Shown here: one piece after another, positions 34,963-42,578 of the stretch
Numbering within the stretch: the stretch's first letter is position 1
Layout: each line of letters opens with the position of its first letter
Assembly: GCA_026393835.1 (NCBI GenBank)
Contig: JAPKZK010000168.1
Location: 1-42,741, forward strand
DNA from: Candidatus Aminicenantota bacterium
GTDB taxonomy: Bacteria > Acidobacteriota > Aminicenantia > UBA2199
Direction: 5' to 3'
DNA length: 42,741 nt
Notes under the pieces: generated by a model
What the model was told of the DNA's origin: nothing
The model's input: only the letters and a program-made list of their open reading frames with translations
Databases searched by the model: none
Made by a program: the position numbers and the translations under genes

Positions 34963-35000
34963 GTTAAGGTTTGGTTAAAAATCGATGAAAAAGCGGTTAA
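34963..35000 (+). promoter_or_regulatory. Pho-box-like GTTAA repeats
   Basis: Three GTTAA words at 34963, 34974 and 34996, that is 0, 11 and 33 bases apart, on one face of the helix, just upstream of the pstS -35 box. PhoB/PhoP-type regulators bind direct repeats with 11-base periodicity, so this is a plausible phosphate-response operator. No regulator gene lies in the window. Confidence 0.6.
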
Positions 35001-35004
35001 GTGA

Positions 35005-35033
35005 TTGACAATCGTTTTTTATCGGCTTAAAAT
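35005..35033 (+). promoter_or_regulatory. Consensus promoter of the pst operon
   Basis: Perfect TTGACA (35005-35010), 17-base spacer, TAAAAT (35028-35033), about 35 bases ahead of the pstS start. Strong match with correct placement. Confidence 0.9.
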
Positions 35034-35068
35034 TGGATAATAAAAGGAAACATCGAAAAGGAGGACAT

Positions 35069-35959
35069 ATGAAACTACTCGGAAAAAGGAATATATTTTC
35101 AAGGATGTTTACCCTGGTAGCGGTAATGATATTACTGCTGCCGGTGGGCTGCGGTAGACGCCAGGCGCAGGGAAATGCACTGCAAATAAAAGGCTCGGAT
35201 ACCATGGTCAACCTGGGCCAGGCCTGGGCCGAAGAATATATGAAACTGTACCCGGACATGTCCATCGCAGTCACGGGCGGGGGATCGGGCACGGGCATTA
35301 CCTCTATGATCAACAATACCTGCGACATCGCGGAAGTTTCCCGGGAAATGAAAGAAGAAGAACTGCAAATGGCCCGGTCCAAAGGTTTCGAACCGAATGA
35401 AATCAAAGTGGCCCTGGACGGACTGGCGGTGGTGGTAAACCCGGCTAACCCGGTTTCCCAACTGACCATGGAAGAACTGGCCGCTATTTTCACCGGTACG
35501 ATTAAGAACTGGAAAGAAGTCGGCGGCAGCGATGAAAAAATCGTCATCCTATCCAGGGAAGTGAATTCCGGGACCCACGTGTATTTCAAGGAGCATGTGC
35601 TGCGCAAAGGCAATGCGAAGGGCGTCGAGGAATTCGCGCCTGAAGCGCTGATGTTGTCCAGTTCACAGGCCATCGCCGATGAAGTCTCCCAGAACCCGGC
35701 GGCCATCGGGTATTACGGTATGGGATACATTACCGCCAAAGAGAAAGCCTTACATATCGCCAAAGATAAAAATTCCGCCTACGTGGCGCCGACGCTGGAT
35801 AACGTGATAAACAATTCATACCCTATCTCGCGCCCACTGCTGATGTATACCCGGGGAACTCCCGCCGGCCCGGTAAAAGAATTCATCGATTTCGTCCTGT
35901 CGCCGGAAGGCCAGGCCATTGTCAAGAAAATCGATTTCGTGCCGGTGAAAAGTTTTTAA
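35069..35959 (+). CDS. pstS: Phosphate ABC transporter substrate-binding lipoprotein PstS
   Basis: A 296-residue periplasmic phosphate-binding lipoprotein. The lipobox LPVGC places the lipidated Cys at 28. Mature motifs match the PstS family: QIKGSDTMVNLGQAWAEEY, the phosphate loop TGGGSGTGITSMINNTCDIAEVSR, and LSREVNSGTHVYFKE. AAGGAGG lies six bases before the ATG at 35069; the open frame extends further to 35033, but that start has no ribosome binding site and lies inside the -10 box. First gene of the pst operon, behind a Pho-type operator. Confidence 0.95.
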   Translation: MKLLGKRNIFSRMFTLVAVMILLLPVGCGRRQAQGNALQIKGSDTMVNLGQAWAEEYMKLYPDMSIAVTGGGSGTGITSMINNTCDIAEVSREMKEEELQMARSKGFEPNEIKVALDGLAVVVNPANPVSQLTMEELAAIFTGTIKNWKEVGGSDEKIVILSREVNSGTHVYFKEHVLRKGNAKGVEEFAPEALMLSSSQAIADEVSQNPAAIGYYGMGYITAKEKALHIAKDKNSAYVAPTLDNVINNSYPISRPLLMYTRGTPAGPVKEFIDFVLSPEGQAIVKKIDFVPVKSF

Positions 35960-35984
35960 GCAAAGTGGAGAAACGTATTTAAAA

Positions 35985-36878
35985 ATGAACTACCGGGCGC
36001 GTAAAATAAAAGAAGCGATTATCGAGAAGATAATACTGCTCAGCGGCGTCACCTCCATCGTTATCGTATTGCTGATCTTTATATTCCTGTTGAAAGAAGG
36101 GTTATCGCTGTTTTCTTCCGTCTCGATAAAGAATTTTCTCCTGGGCCGGAACTGGTATCCGATTTCCAATCCCCCCCAATATGGCATTTTGCCGCTCATA
36201 ATGGGTTCCTTATTTGTAACGGTGGGGGCGGCGGTTATTTCGATACCGCTGGGTATTGGCAGCGCCCTTTATATCGCCGAAATAGCCCCCAAAAAAACCA
36301 GGGAAATTTTAAAAGCCGGCATCGAACTGCTGGCCGCCATTCCTTCGGTGGTTATCGGTTTCATCGGCATGGTAACCCTGAGCCCGTTTATTAAAACGCT
36401 ATTCCATCTGCCCACCGGGCTTACCGCCCTTTCGGGCGCCATTACGTTGGCTTTCATGGCCATGCCCACCATCGTATCCATTGCCGAGGATGCCATTACC
36501 GCGGTTCCCCGGCAGTACCGCGAGGCGGCCATCGCCATGGGCGCCACCCGCTGGCAAACTACCTGGCGAATCGTGGCCCACGCCGCCCGGCCCGGTATGA
36601 TCGCCGCCCTGATGCTGGGCATCGGCCGCGTCATCGGCGAAACCATGGCGGTCATGATGGTGACCGGCAACGCCGCACTGATTCCCCACAGCATTTTACA
36701 GCCGGTACGCACCCTGACCGCCACCATCGCCGCCGAAATGGGCGAATCTGTCCAGGGCGGCTCCCATTACGCCGCCCTGTTTGCCATCGGCATCGTTCTT
36801 TTTATTATCACTTTTCTTATTAACGGCGTCGCGGATATTTACCTGCACCAAAACCGGAAAAAAGGATTGAAACAATGA
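35985..36878 (+). CDS. pstC: Phosphate ABC transporter permease PstC
   Basis: A 297-residue inner-membrane permease of the BPD-transport family with six helices. The first helix is near residues 15-35. The EAA loop, which contacts the ATPase, is seen in QYREAAIAMGATRWQTTWRIVAHAARPG. The conserved GRVIGETMAVMMVTGN block follows. A weak GGAG sits 14 bases ahead of the ATG. It overlaps pstA by four bases (ATGA), so they are coupled and form the two-permease pore. Confidence 0.95.
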   Translation: MNYRARKIKEAIIEKIILLSGVTSIVIVLLIFIFLLKEGLSLFSSVSIKNFLLGRNWYPISNPPQYGILPLIMGSLFVTVGAAVISIPLGIGSALYIAEIAPKKTREILKAGIELLAAIPSVVIGFIGMVTLSPFIKTLFHLPTGLTALSGAITLAFMAMPTIVSIAEDAITAVPRQYREAAIAMGATRWQTTWRIVAHAARPGMIAALMLGIGRVIGETMAVMMVTGNAALIPHSILQPVRTLTATIAAEMGESVQGGSHYAALFAIGIVLFIITFLINGVADIYLHQNRKKGLKQ

Positions 36879-37720
36879 ATGCTAAAATTCAGGAAAAAAT
36901 CGCTTCCAGGGTTTTGTTCTTTTGCACCGTGATGGTGGTGCTGCCCGTGGTAATGATCCTGGCCATTATCCTGTACAAAGGAATCGGGGCCATCAGTTGG
37001 GAGTTCCTGTTTTCCATGCCCAAAAACGGTATGAGCGCCGGCGGTATCCTGCCGGCTATACTGGGCACGTTGTACCTGGTGGCCGGGGCCGTTTTGTTCG
37101 CCCTGCCCCTGGGCGTCTTGACCGCCATATACCTGGTGGAATATTCCCGGGACAACTTCCTCAGCCGCCTGATTAAATTGGCCATCGTCAACCTGGCCGG
37201 GGTGCCGTCCGTGGTTTACGGTCTTTTCGGGCTGGGCATTTTCGTTACTTTCTTCCAGTTCGGCGCGTCTATTTTAGCCGGTTCCTTGACCCTGGGCATC
37301 ATGATCCTTCCCGTCATTATCACGGCTTCGCGGGAAGCCCTGGAAAGCGTGCCCCAATCGTTCCGGGTGGTCAGCCTGTCCCTGGGGGCCAGCAAGTGGC
37401 AGACCATTCGTCATTCGGTTTTGCCCCATGCGCTGCCCGGGATTCTTACCGGCGCCATCCTGGGGATTGGCCGTGCCTCCGGGGAAACCGCGCCCATCCT
37501 GTTCACCGTGGCGGCTTTTTATCTGCCCAAATTACCCACTTCGGTTTTCGATCAAACCATGGCCCTGCCCTACCACCTGTATGTTATTTCCACCCAGGTG
37601 CCCGGGATCGCGGAGAATGTACGGTACGGAACCGCCCTGGTTTTAGTATTTCTTGTCCTGGCGCTGAATCTCTTCGCCATCATTGTCCGCTCCAGATTCC
37701 GTAAGAGGAAAAAATGGTAA
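36875..37720 (+). CDS. pstA: Phosphate ABC transporter permease PstA
   Basis: A 281-residue permease of the same family, with the EAA-type loop REALESVPQSFRVVSLSLGASKWQTIRHSVLPHALPG and the PstA block GIGRASGETAPILFTVAAFYLP. Six helices; the first begins near residue 15. The start overlaps the pstC stop (ATGA). An intergenic repeat region separates it from pstB1, a longer gap than usual in this operon. Confidence 0.95.
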   Translation: MNAKIQEKIASRVLFFCTVMVVLPVVMILAIILYKGIGAISWEFLFSMPKNGMSAGGILPAILGTLYLVAGAVLFALPLGVLTAIYLVEYSRDNFLSRLIKLAIVNLAGVPSVVYGLFGLGIFVTFFQFGASILAGSLTLGIMILPVIITASREALESVPQSFRVVSLSLGASKWQTIRHSVLPHALPGILTGAILGIGRASGETAPILFTVAAFYLPKLPTSVFDQTMALPYHLYVISTQVPGIAENVRYGTALVLVFLVLALNLFAIIVRSRFRKRKKW

Positions 37721-37731
37721 TTATTAAAAAT

Positions 37732-37811
37732 AGCCACCAGGGCACAAAGGCACAAAGAAACACCAAGGGGTTTATTATTAAAAAATTCCTGGCGCCCCGG
37801 CGCCCTGGTGG
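37732..37811. repeat. Short repeats with inverted ends between pstA and pstB1
   Basis: Left end GCCACCAGGGC (37732-37742) pairs with GCCCTGGTGG near 37802-37811; inside are period-9 GCACAAAGG-type units and a second palindromic GGCGCC patch. It has no coding content and interrupts the pst operon without breaking a gene. Confidence 0.6.
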
Positions 37812-37849
37812 TAAATTTTTTTGGTCTATGGGTGAGGGGGCCATCAAGG

Positions 37850-38605
37850 GTGACTGACATTAAATTTGATGTACAAAATTTGAATCTGTGGTTTGGCGGG
37901 GTGCAGGCCATCAAAGAGCTCACCCTCCAGGTGTACGCCAATGAAATATTTACCATTATCGGCCCGGCCAATTCCGGGAAAACTTCTTTTTTATATTCCT
38001 TGAACAGGCTCAACGATCTTAACGCCGCTTTTCGTTTAACCGGGACCGTGCTGCTGGACAACACCGACATCTACCGCAATTACGATGTCGCCCTACTGCG
38101 GAAAAAAGTCGGGATCGTTTTTGCGCTGCCGACGCCGCTGCCGCTTTCTATTTTCGACAATGTCGCTTACGGGCCGCGGATGCACGGCGTTAAGAACCGG
38201 GGCCGGCTCATGGAGACGGTTGAAAAAAGTTTAAGCGAAGCCTATCTCTGGGATGAAGTCAAGGACCGGCTCAACACCCCGGCCTTTAACCTTTCGGGCG
38301 GACAGCAGCAGCGCTTATGCATTGCCCGCAACCTGGCGGTTAATCCCGAAGTGCTTCTTTTCGACGAGCCCACCTCCGGGTTGGACCCGATTTCCACCGC
38401 CAAAGTGGAAGACGCCTTGCGTTTATTAAGGAAAAAATACACTATTATCCTGGTCACCAATAACGTGGCCCAGGCGGCGCGTGTGGGGGACCGCACCGCG
38501 TTTTTCCTGATGGGTGAATTAATCGAACTGGATCAAACGGGAAAAATTTTCACCATGCCCGGGGAAAAGCGCACTGAAGACTATATCACCGGGAAATTCG
38601 GCTGA
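37850..38605 (+). CDS. pstB: PstB-family ATPase 1, degenerate in Q- and H-loops
   Basis: A 251-residue ABC ATPase of the PstB family. The signature motif LSGGQQQRLCIAR (148-160) and Walker B (LLFDEPTSGLDP) are intact, and Walker A is altered but keeps the lysine (GPANSGKTS, 38-46). The Q-loop glutamine is replaced by Ala92 (IVFALPTP instead of VFQxP) and the H-loop histidine by Asn204 (VTNN instead of VTHN). Both changes are confirmed in the codons. It starts at GTG 37850 with GAGGGGG ahead; the upstream ATG at 37808 falls in the repeat. With the next gene it likely forms an asymmetric heterodimer. Its own ATP site would be weak or inactive. Confidence 0.88.
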   Translation: MTDIKFDVQNLNLWFGGVQAIKELTLQVYANEIFTIIGPANSGKTSFLYSLNRLNDLNAAFRLTGTVLLDNTDIYRNYDVALLRKKVGIVFALPTPLPLSIFDNVAYGPRMHGVKNRGRLMETVEKSLSEAYLWDEVKDRLNTPAFNLSGGQQQRLCIARNLAVNPEVLLFDEPTSGLDPISTAKVEDALRLLRKKYTIILVTNNVAQAARVGDRTAFFLMGELIELDQTGKIFTMPGEKRTEDYITGKFG

Positions 38606-38615
38606 TTGACGACTC

Positions 38616-39398
38616 ATGGAAGAAGCAAGCAACATGACCAACGAAAAATCGATTATAAAAACCAGGAACCTTAATTTGTTTTATGAGAATTTCCATGCCT
38701 TGATCGACATCGCCATGGAAATACCCAGGCAAAGTATTACCGCCGTCATCGGGCCTTCCGGCTGCGGGAAATCGACGTTACTGCGGGTGTTTAACCGCAT
38801 GAACGATGTGATCGAGGGGGTGCGGATGGAGGGGGAAGTTGAGATCGACGGGCAGAATATCCTTGACCCGGCCGTGGACCTGGTGGCTTTGCGAAAAAAA
38901 GTCGGCATGGTTTTCCAGCGGCCCAATCCTTTCCCGCTTTCCATTTTCGATAATATCACCTTCGGGTTGGAAATACACCGGGTAACCGATAAGAAGAATT
39001 TCCCGGCGTTAGTGGAGCATTCCCTGGGGCATGTGCTTTTGTGGAATGATCTCAAAGACAACCTGCACATGTCGGCCCTTTCGTTATCCCTGGAGCAGCA
39101 GCAGCGCCTGTGCATCGCCCGCGCGCTCACCCTGAATCCCGAAATTATCTTGATGGATGAACCTTGTTCGGCGCTGGACCCGATTGCCACCATGAAGATC
39201 GAGGAATTAATGCAAGAGCTGAAAAAAGAGTACAGCATCGTAATTGTGACACACAATATGCAGCAAGCGGGAAGGGCTTCGGACTACACCGGTTATCTTT
39301 ATTTAGGGAGATTAATCGAATTCGGGGAAACCACCCAGATATTTACGGCGCCCAGGGAGAAGCTAACGGAAAATTATATCAGCGGCCGTTTCGGCTAA
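38616..39398 (+). CDS. pstB: PstB-family ATPase 2, degenerate signature motif
   Basis: A 260-residue PstB-family ATPase. Walker A (GPSGCGKST, 46-54), Q-loop (FQRPNPFP, Gln101), Walker B (LMDEPCSALDP, Glu182) and H-loop (VTHNMQQAG, His213) are all canonical. The signature motif reads LSLEQ (157-161) instead of LSGGQ, confirmed by codons TTA-TCC-CTG-GAG-CAG. This is the mirror image of PstB1's defects. The start could also be ATG 38634 (residue 7), as ribosome binding sites are weak at both. It begins eleven bases after pstB1. Two pstB genes in tandem are known elsewhere, but complementary motif loss is the unusual feature. Confidence 0.9.
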   Translation: MEEASNMTNEKSIIKTRNLNLFYENFHALIDIAMEIPRQSITAVIGPSGCGKSTLLRVFNRMNDVIEGVRMEGEVEIDGQNILDPAVDLVALRKKVGMVFQRPNPFPLSIFDNITFGLEIHRVTDKKNFPALVEHSLGHVLLWNDLKDNLHMSALSLSLEQQQRLCIARALTLNPEIILMDEPCSALDPIATMKIEELMQELKKEYSIVIVTHNMQQAGRASDYTGYLYLGRLIEFGETTQIFTAPREKLTENYISGRFG

Positions 39399-39427
39399 AT
39401 ACGGGTTTTCCTGCGCATGAAAAGAGT

Positions 39428-39564
39428 TAGTTAGAGCCTATCCGAAAAGGTATGCAAGGGGCGTAAATTGGTAGGGAACAGGCAATGCCCGTTCCTCAAA
39501 TGCCTGTTCCCTACAATTTCAAATTTCAAAGCATCGATGAGTTTCCGGATAGGCTTTAGTTAGT
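39428..39564. mobile_element. MITE-like element with 8-bp target duplication
   Basis: A 121-base element (39436-39556) with perfect 10-base inverted ends AGCCTATCCG and CGGATAGGCT, flanked on both sides by TTAGTTAG (39428-39435 and 39557-39564), an exact 8-base direct repeat as left by transposition. It encodes nothing. Its centre holds a copy of the GTAGGGAACAGGCA palindrome. Ends of this type suggest mobilisation by a transposase elsewhere in the genome; the family is not identified. Confidence 0.8.
39472..39515. repeat. Dispersed palindromic repeat, copy 3 (inside the MITE)
   Basis: Arms GTAGGGAACAGGCA (39472-39485) and its complement (39502-39515), with 16 bases between them. The left flank GGGCGTAAATT is shared with copy 1 in reverse orientation. 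Confidence 0.8.
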
Positions 39565-39578
39565 CTTGCGATCGATTT

Positions 39579-40715
39579 CTAGCAGAGTTTGGCTGCAATG
39601 GCTTCGGCCATATCCAGGGTGGTGTTGCTGCCGCCCATGTCATAGGTGCGGGTTTTGCCTTCCCGGATAACTTCCGCCGTGGCTTTTTCCAGGGCTTCAC
39701 CCATATCCTTTTCACCCAGCCAGTCCAACATCATTTTGACTGCCAGGATAGTGGCGATGGGGTTCACCTTGTATTGGCCGGAATATTTGGGGGCGGAACC
39801 GTGGGTCGGTTCAAACACCGCGAGTTTTTCCCCGATGTTGCCCGAGCAACCGAATCCAAGACCGCCCACCATCTGGGCGCATAGATCGGAGATGATATCG
39901 CCATACAGGTTGGGGGCCACCAGGACATCGTAATTAAAGGGATTTTTCAGGAGCCACATACACATGGCGTCGATGTTGGCGTCATCCATTTTGATTTCCG
40001 GGTATTGTTTGGCGACTTCTTTTGCCGTTTCAAGGAACAATCCGTCTGTGGCCCGTACGACATTGGCTTTATGGATGACGGTCACCTTTTTCCGGCCGAA
40101 CTGGCGGGCGAAATCAAAGGCTGCCCGGATAATTCTCTCCGATCCCTTCCTGGTGTTGATTTTGGTGGAAATTGCATACTGGTCGCCGGGGATATCCTTG
40201 AAAGGTGCAAAATTCTTGGATAATTTCGTCAGGGTTTCAGCCAGTTCCGGGGGAACGGGATTGAACTCCACGCCGGCATACAAATCCTCGGTGTTTTCAC
40301 GGAACATTACCAGGTCGATGCCCTCCTTGAAATTGAGGGGGTTCCCGGGATAAGCTTTGCAGGGGCGCAAGCAGATGTACAAATCGAACAACTGGCGCAT
40401 GCGTACAATGGGAGAGCGGTAAACCAGGCCCTTGCCTTTTAGTTCGGGGATGAGTTCGGCTTCGGCGGCTTTGACGGGCTTGGAAGTGATAGCGCCGAAT
40501 AAGGAGGCATCGACATTATTAAGCAAATCGATGGTTCGTTGGGGAAAGGCGTCCCCTTCGGTGCACCAGAACTGCCAGCCGATATCGCCGTGGATATATT
40601 CGGCGGGCAGGTTCAGTTTATCCAGGATTATTTTGGCGGCTTCAAGGACTTCTATCCCGATTCCATCCCCGGGCAGCCACGCGATACGGTACTTTTTAGA
40701 AGTTTTTTCGGTCAT
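39579..40715 (-). CDS. Isocitrate/isopropylmalate dehydrogenase family enzyme
   Basis: A 378-residue beta-decarboxylating dehydrogenase. Landmarks: WLPGDGIGIEV at the N-terminus (dinucleotide domain), substrate arginines in SPIVRMRQLFDLYICLRPCKAYPG, RENTEDLYAGVE, a Lys in TVIHKANVVRATDGLF, and the family signature NLYGDIISDLCAQMVGGLGFG with metal-binding aspartates. The cofactor loop EPTHGSAPKYSGQYKVNPIATILA resembles NAD-linked members. NAD-dependent isocitrate dehydrogenase is the most likely role; isopropylmalate and homoisocitrate dehydrogenases are alternatives. The absence of leuC/D neighbours argues weakly against leucine synthesis. GGAGA is nine bases ahead of the ATG. Confidence 0.88.
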   Translation of the reverse strand: MTEKTSKKYRIAWLPGDGIGIEVLEAAKIILDKLNLPAEYIHGDIGWQFWCTEGDAFPQRTIDLLNNVDASLFGAITSKPVKAAEAELIPELKGKGLVYRSPIVRMRQLFDLYICLRPCKAYPGNPLNFKEGIDLVMFRENTEDLYAGVEFNPVPPELAETLTKLSKNFAPFKDIPGDQYAISTKINTRKGSERIIRAAFDFARQFGRKKVTVIHKANVVRATDGLFLETAKEVAKQYPEIKMDDANIDAMCMWLLKNPFNYDVLVAPNLYGDIISDLCAQMVGGLGFGCSGNIGEKLAVFEPTHGSAPKYSGQYKVNPIATILAVKMMLDWLGEKDMGEALEKATAEVIREGKTRTYDMGGSNTTLDMAEAIAAKLC

Positions 40716-40861
40716 GCTTATTTCTCCATTCAGTATTTTATGCTATTAAGTTTTATGAAAACATATTTTATAAGAAATAGTTTCAATAGTCAATACAGGG
40801 AATTTTCACCCCCCCAACCAAACAAAAGTTTTCCAGGGGGCCGGAGGTTACACATGCGTGG

Positions 40862-40881
40862 GCACCCCACTGCGTGGGGTT
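40862..40881. repeat. Short hairpin ACCCCAC-TGC-GTGGGGT
   Basis: Seven-base perfect stem with a three-base loop in the 217-base gap between the dehydrogenase and the next gene. It has no U-run and its role is unknown. Confidence 0.4.
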
Positions 40882-40932
40882 CCTATTGTAGAACCGTACC
40901 GGAAGATTCCTCTTTGAACGCTTTCCGGCTCC

Positions 40933-41718
40933 TTAAGCTGTCGGCGGCGCCGGCGGTTCAGGCGGCGCGGGAGGTACTGGCGGTGCGGGAGGTGCAGGCG
41001 GAACCGGGGGAGTCGGCGGCGGTGGCGGTTCAGGCTCGGCGCTTTTTTTGGTTCTGACCGCCGGCGGCCTGATATTTAACATCTTCAGGTGTTCCAGATT
41101 ATTCTCAAAAACGATAAGACAGACGGTTTTAAATTTTTGCCAGGCAGTTCGTAGTTCTTTATACGATTCATTCCTCTCTTTTAGGGCGATGGCGGCAAGA
41201 CCTTTTTTGTTTTCAGATAAATCTTCTAAAATCCGCAATGCCTTAAGACCATTTAATCTTTCTTGTACCTTATCGGTTGTTATAAGAAATTCTTTTACCC
41301 GATCCGATATCTCTTTTTTCGCCAAAATGGTCTCATAAAATTGTTGGGCTTGCTCAAGGAAACCGTGTAAACTTCTTTTAAGAAGCATATCGATGCCCAA
41401 CTGGCTGCGTATACCCCTGTCTTGTTCACTGCCGAAGATATGGAAGGTTAATTTTCGGTCATTGGCGTAATAATTCATTTCCTCGGCAAATTTTGCATCC
41501 AAATCCAGCATTGCCTGGATGCGTTCGCCAATTTTTACCTCGAATTCATGAAATTTTTGATCCGCTTTGGCATGGATTCCCAGTAGTTCCTCCATTTTAA
41601 GGGTGTTATAGCCCTTTTCGCTGATCTGGCTTAAGATAATTTCGTTATCTTTGGCGTTTGTAAACCCAACCACGCTTTCCCCAATCAGTGTTATAATTCT
41701 TCTTGGATAGTCTGACAT
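40933..41718 (-). CDS. Helical protein with proline-rich C-terminal tail, unknown function
   Basis: A 261-residue, apparently cytosolic protein with no signal peptide or membrane segment. Residues 1-225 are strongly helical with long stretches of charged residues (LGIHAKADQKFHEFEVKIG, RNESYKELRTAWQKFKT). The last 32 residues, encoded by GGC/GGT-rich repeats (about 40936-41040), are almost only Pro, Ala, Glu and Val (PPPPPTPPVPPAPPAPP). The start shares one base with the stop of the upstream repeat gene (TAATG) and has AAAGGAG ahead. I do not recognise the family. The coupling suggests a two-protein unit. Confidence 0.72.
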   Translation of the reverse strand: MSDYPRRIITLIGESVVGFTNAKDNEIILSQISEKGYNTLKMEELLGIHAKADQKFHEFEVKIGERIQAMLDLDAKFAEEMNYYANDRKLTFHIFGSEQDRGIRSQLGIDMLLKRSLHGFLEQAQQFYETILAKKEISDRVKEFLITTDKVQERLNGLKALRILEDLSENKKGLAAIALKERNESYKELRTAWQKFKTVCLIVFENNLEHLKMLNIRPPAVRTKKSAEPEPPPPPTPPVPPAPPAPPVPPAPPEPPAPPTA

Positions 41719-42455
41719 TATTGTTCTCCTTTTATTCGTATTGTTTTTATATTATGTATTTTTGAATAGCCTTGATAATTCACGCGGGGAGAGTTGAATG
41801 GGGTGAATAGCCTTGCGCTCGTTGACTCCACCCTTGCGCTCGTCGACTCCACCCTTGCGCTCGTTGACTCCACCCTTGCGCTCCCCGACTCCAGCCTTGC
41901 GCTCGTCGACTCCACCCTTGCGCTTCCCAACTCCACCCTTGCGCTCGTCGACTCCACCCTTGCGCTTCCCGACTCCACCCTTGCGCTTCCCGACTCCACC
42001 CTTGCGCTCGTCGACTCCACCCTTGCGCTTCCCGACTCCGGCCTTGCGCTCGTCGAATCCACCCTTGCGCTTCCCGACTCCGGCCTTGCGCTGCTTTCCC
42101 TACGGGTTGCGAAACTTCCCCAACGGCTTGCTGAACTTGTGCCAGGGCTTTCGGTATTTGTGCCGGCGGTTTCGGTAATTGTGCCATGCCTTGCGGTATT
42201 TGTGCCAGGACTTGCGGAACTTGCGCCAGGGGTTGCGGAACTCTTCCCAAAGGTTGCGCCGCTTTTTAAAGGGATTGACCTCTCAAAACTCGCATTTAAC
42301 AGTGCAGGCGCCGGGAATGATCGTGCAGGGGCTGTATCCGATTCATCCCAATCCCCATTTTGATTTGATAGGATGCCGATAATGAGAGGACTGGCCATCG
42401 CATTGACTGTATATCGAACCCAAACATTACTGAATTTATCGCTCACATAAATCAT
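41718..42455 (-). CDS. Repeat protein encoded by 21-bp minisatellite
   Basis: A 245-residue frame. The first 60 residues look natural (DKFSNVWVRYTVNAMASPL). Then come 22 heptapeptides (SARVES, TSARVE type) encoded by strictly in-phase 21-base units, and a basic tail ending RIKGEQ. The stop overlaps the next start (TAATG), and the frame is on the same strand as its neighbours, which favours this frame over the others that are also open in the repeat. The start has only a weak GGTGA ahead. Function unknown; the repeat part is probably extended or disordered. Confidence 0.5.
   Translation of the reverse strand: MIYVSDKFSNVWVRYTVNAMASPLIIGILSNQNGDWDESDTAPARSFPAPALLNASFERSIPLKSGATFGKSSATPGASSASPGTNTARHGTITETAGTNTESPGTSSASRWGSFATRRESSARPESGSARVDSTSARPESGSARVESTSARVESGSARVESGSARVESTSARVELGSARVESTSARLESGSARVESTSARVESTSARVESTSARLFTPFNSPRVNYQGYSKIHNIKTIRIKGEQ
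41811..42272. repeat. 21-bp minisatellite, 22 in-phase units
   Basis: Thirteen near-identical 21-base units starting with CCTTGCGCTC (41811-42083), one mixed unit, then eight diverged units with a shared TTGCG core (to 42272); the register never slips. Both halves encode heptapeptides. Confidence 0.9.
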
Positions 42456-42578
42456 GATTTCACCATAAGGAAATCGTACTATACCATATGGCGATTTAAA
42501 TGTAAAGAGGAAAATTTTTTTTTATTTTTTGTGGTGCAAGATTAATCCGTGAAAGATTAAGTGCGTTTGAATCGGGAT

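Noticed and set aside
40755..41057. Plus-strand frame across the dehydrogenase-helical gene gap
   Set aside because: No ribosome binding site; it runs into the antisense of the proline-rich tail, where GC repeats keep all frames open.
41780..42250. 156-residue second minus-strand frame (AQGWSRR and LAQVPQ heptads)
   Set aside because: Protein-like at its start, but it lies wholly within the repeat and has no link to the next gene. Kept only as an alternative frame.
41794..42363. 189-residue plus-strand frame (LALVDST repeats) over the minisatellite
   Set aside because: No ribosome binding site; openness follows from the 21-base repeat, and it is antisense to a frame coupled to its neighbour.
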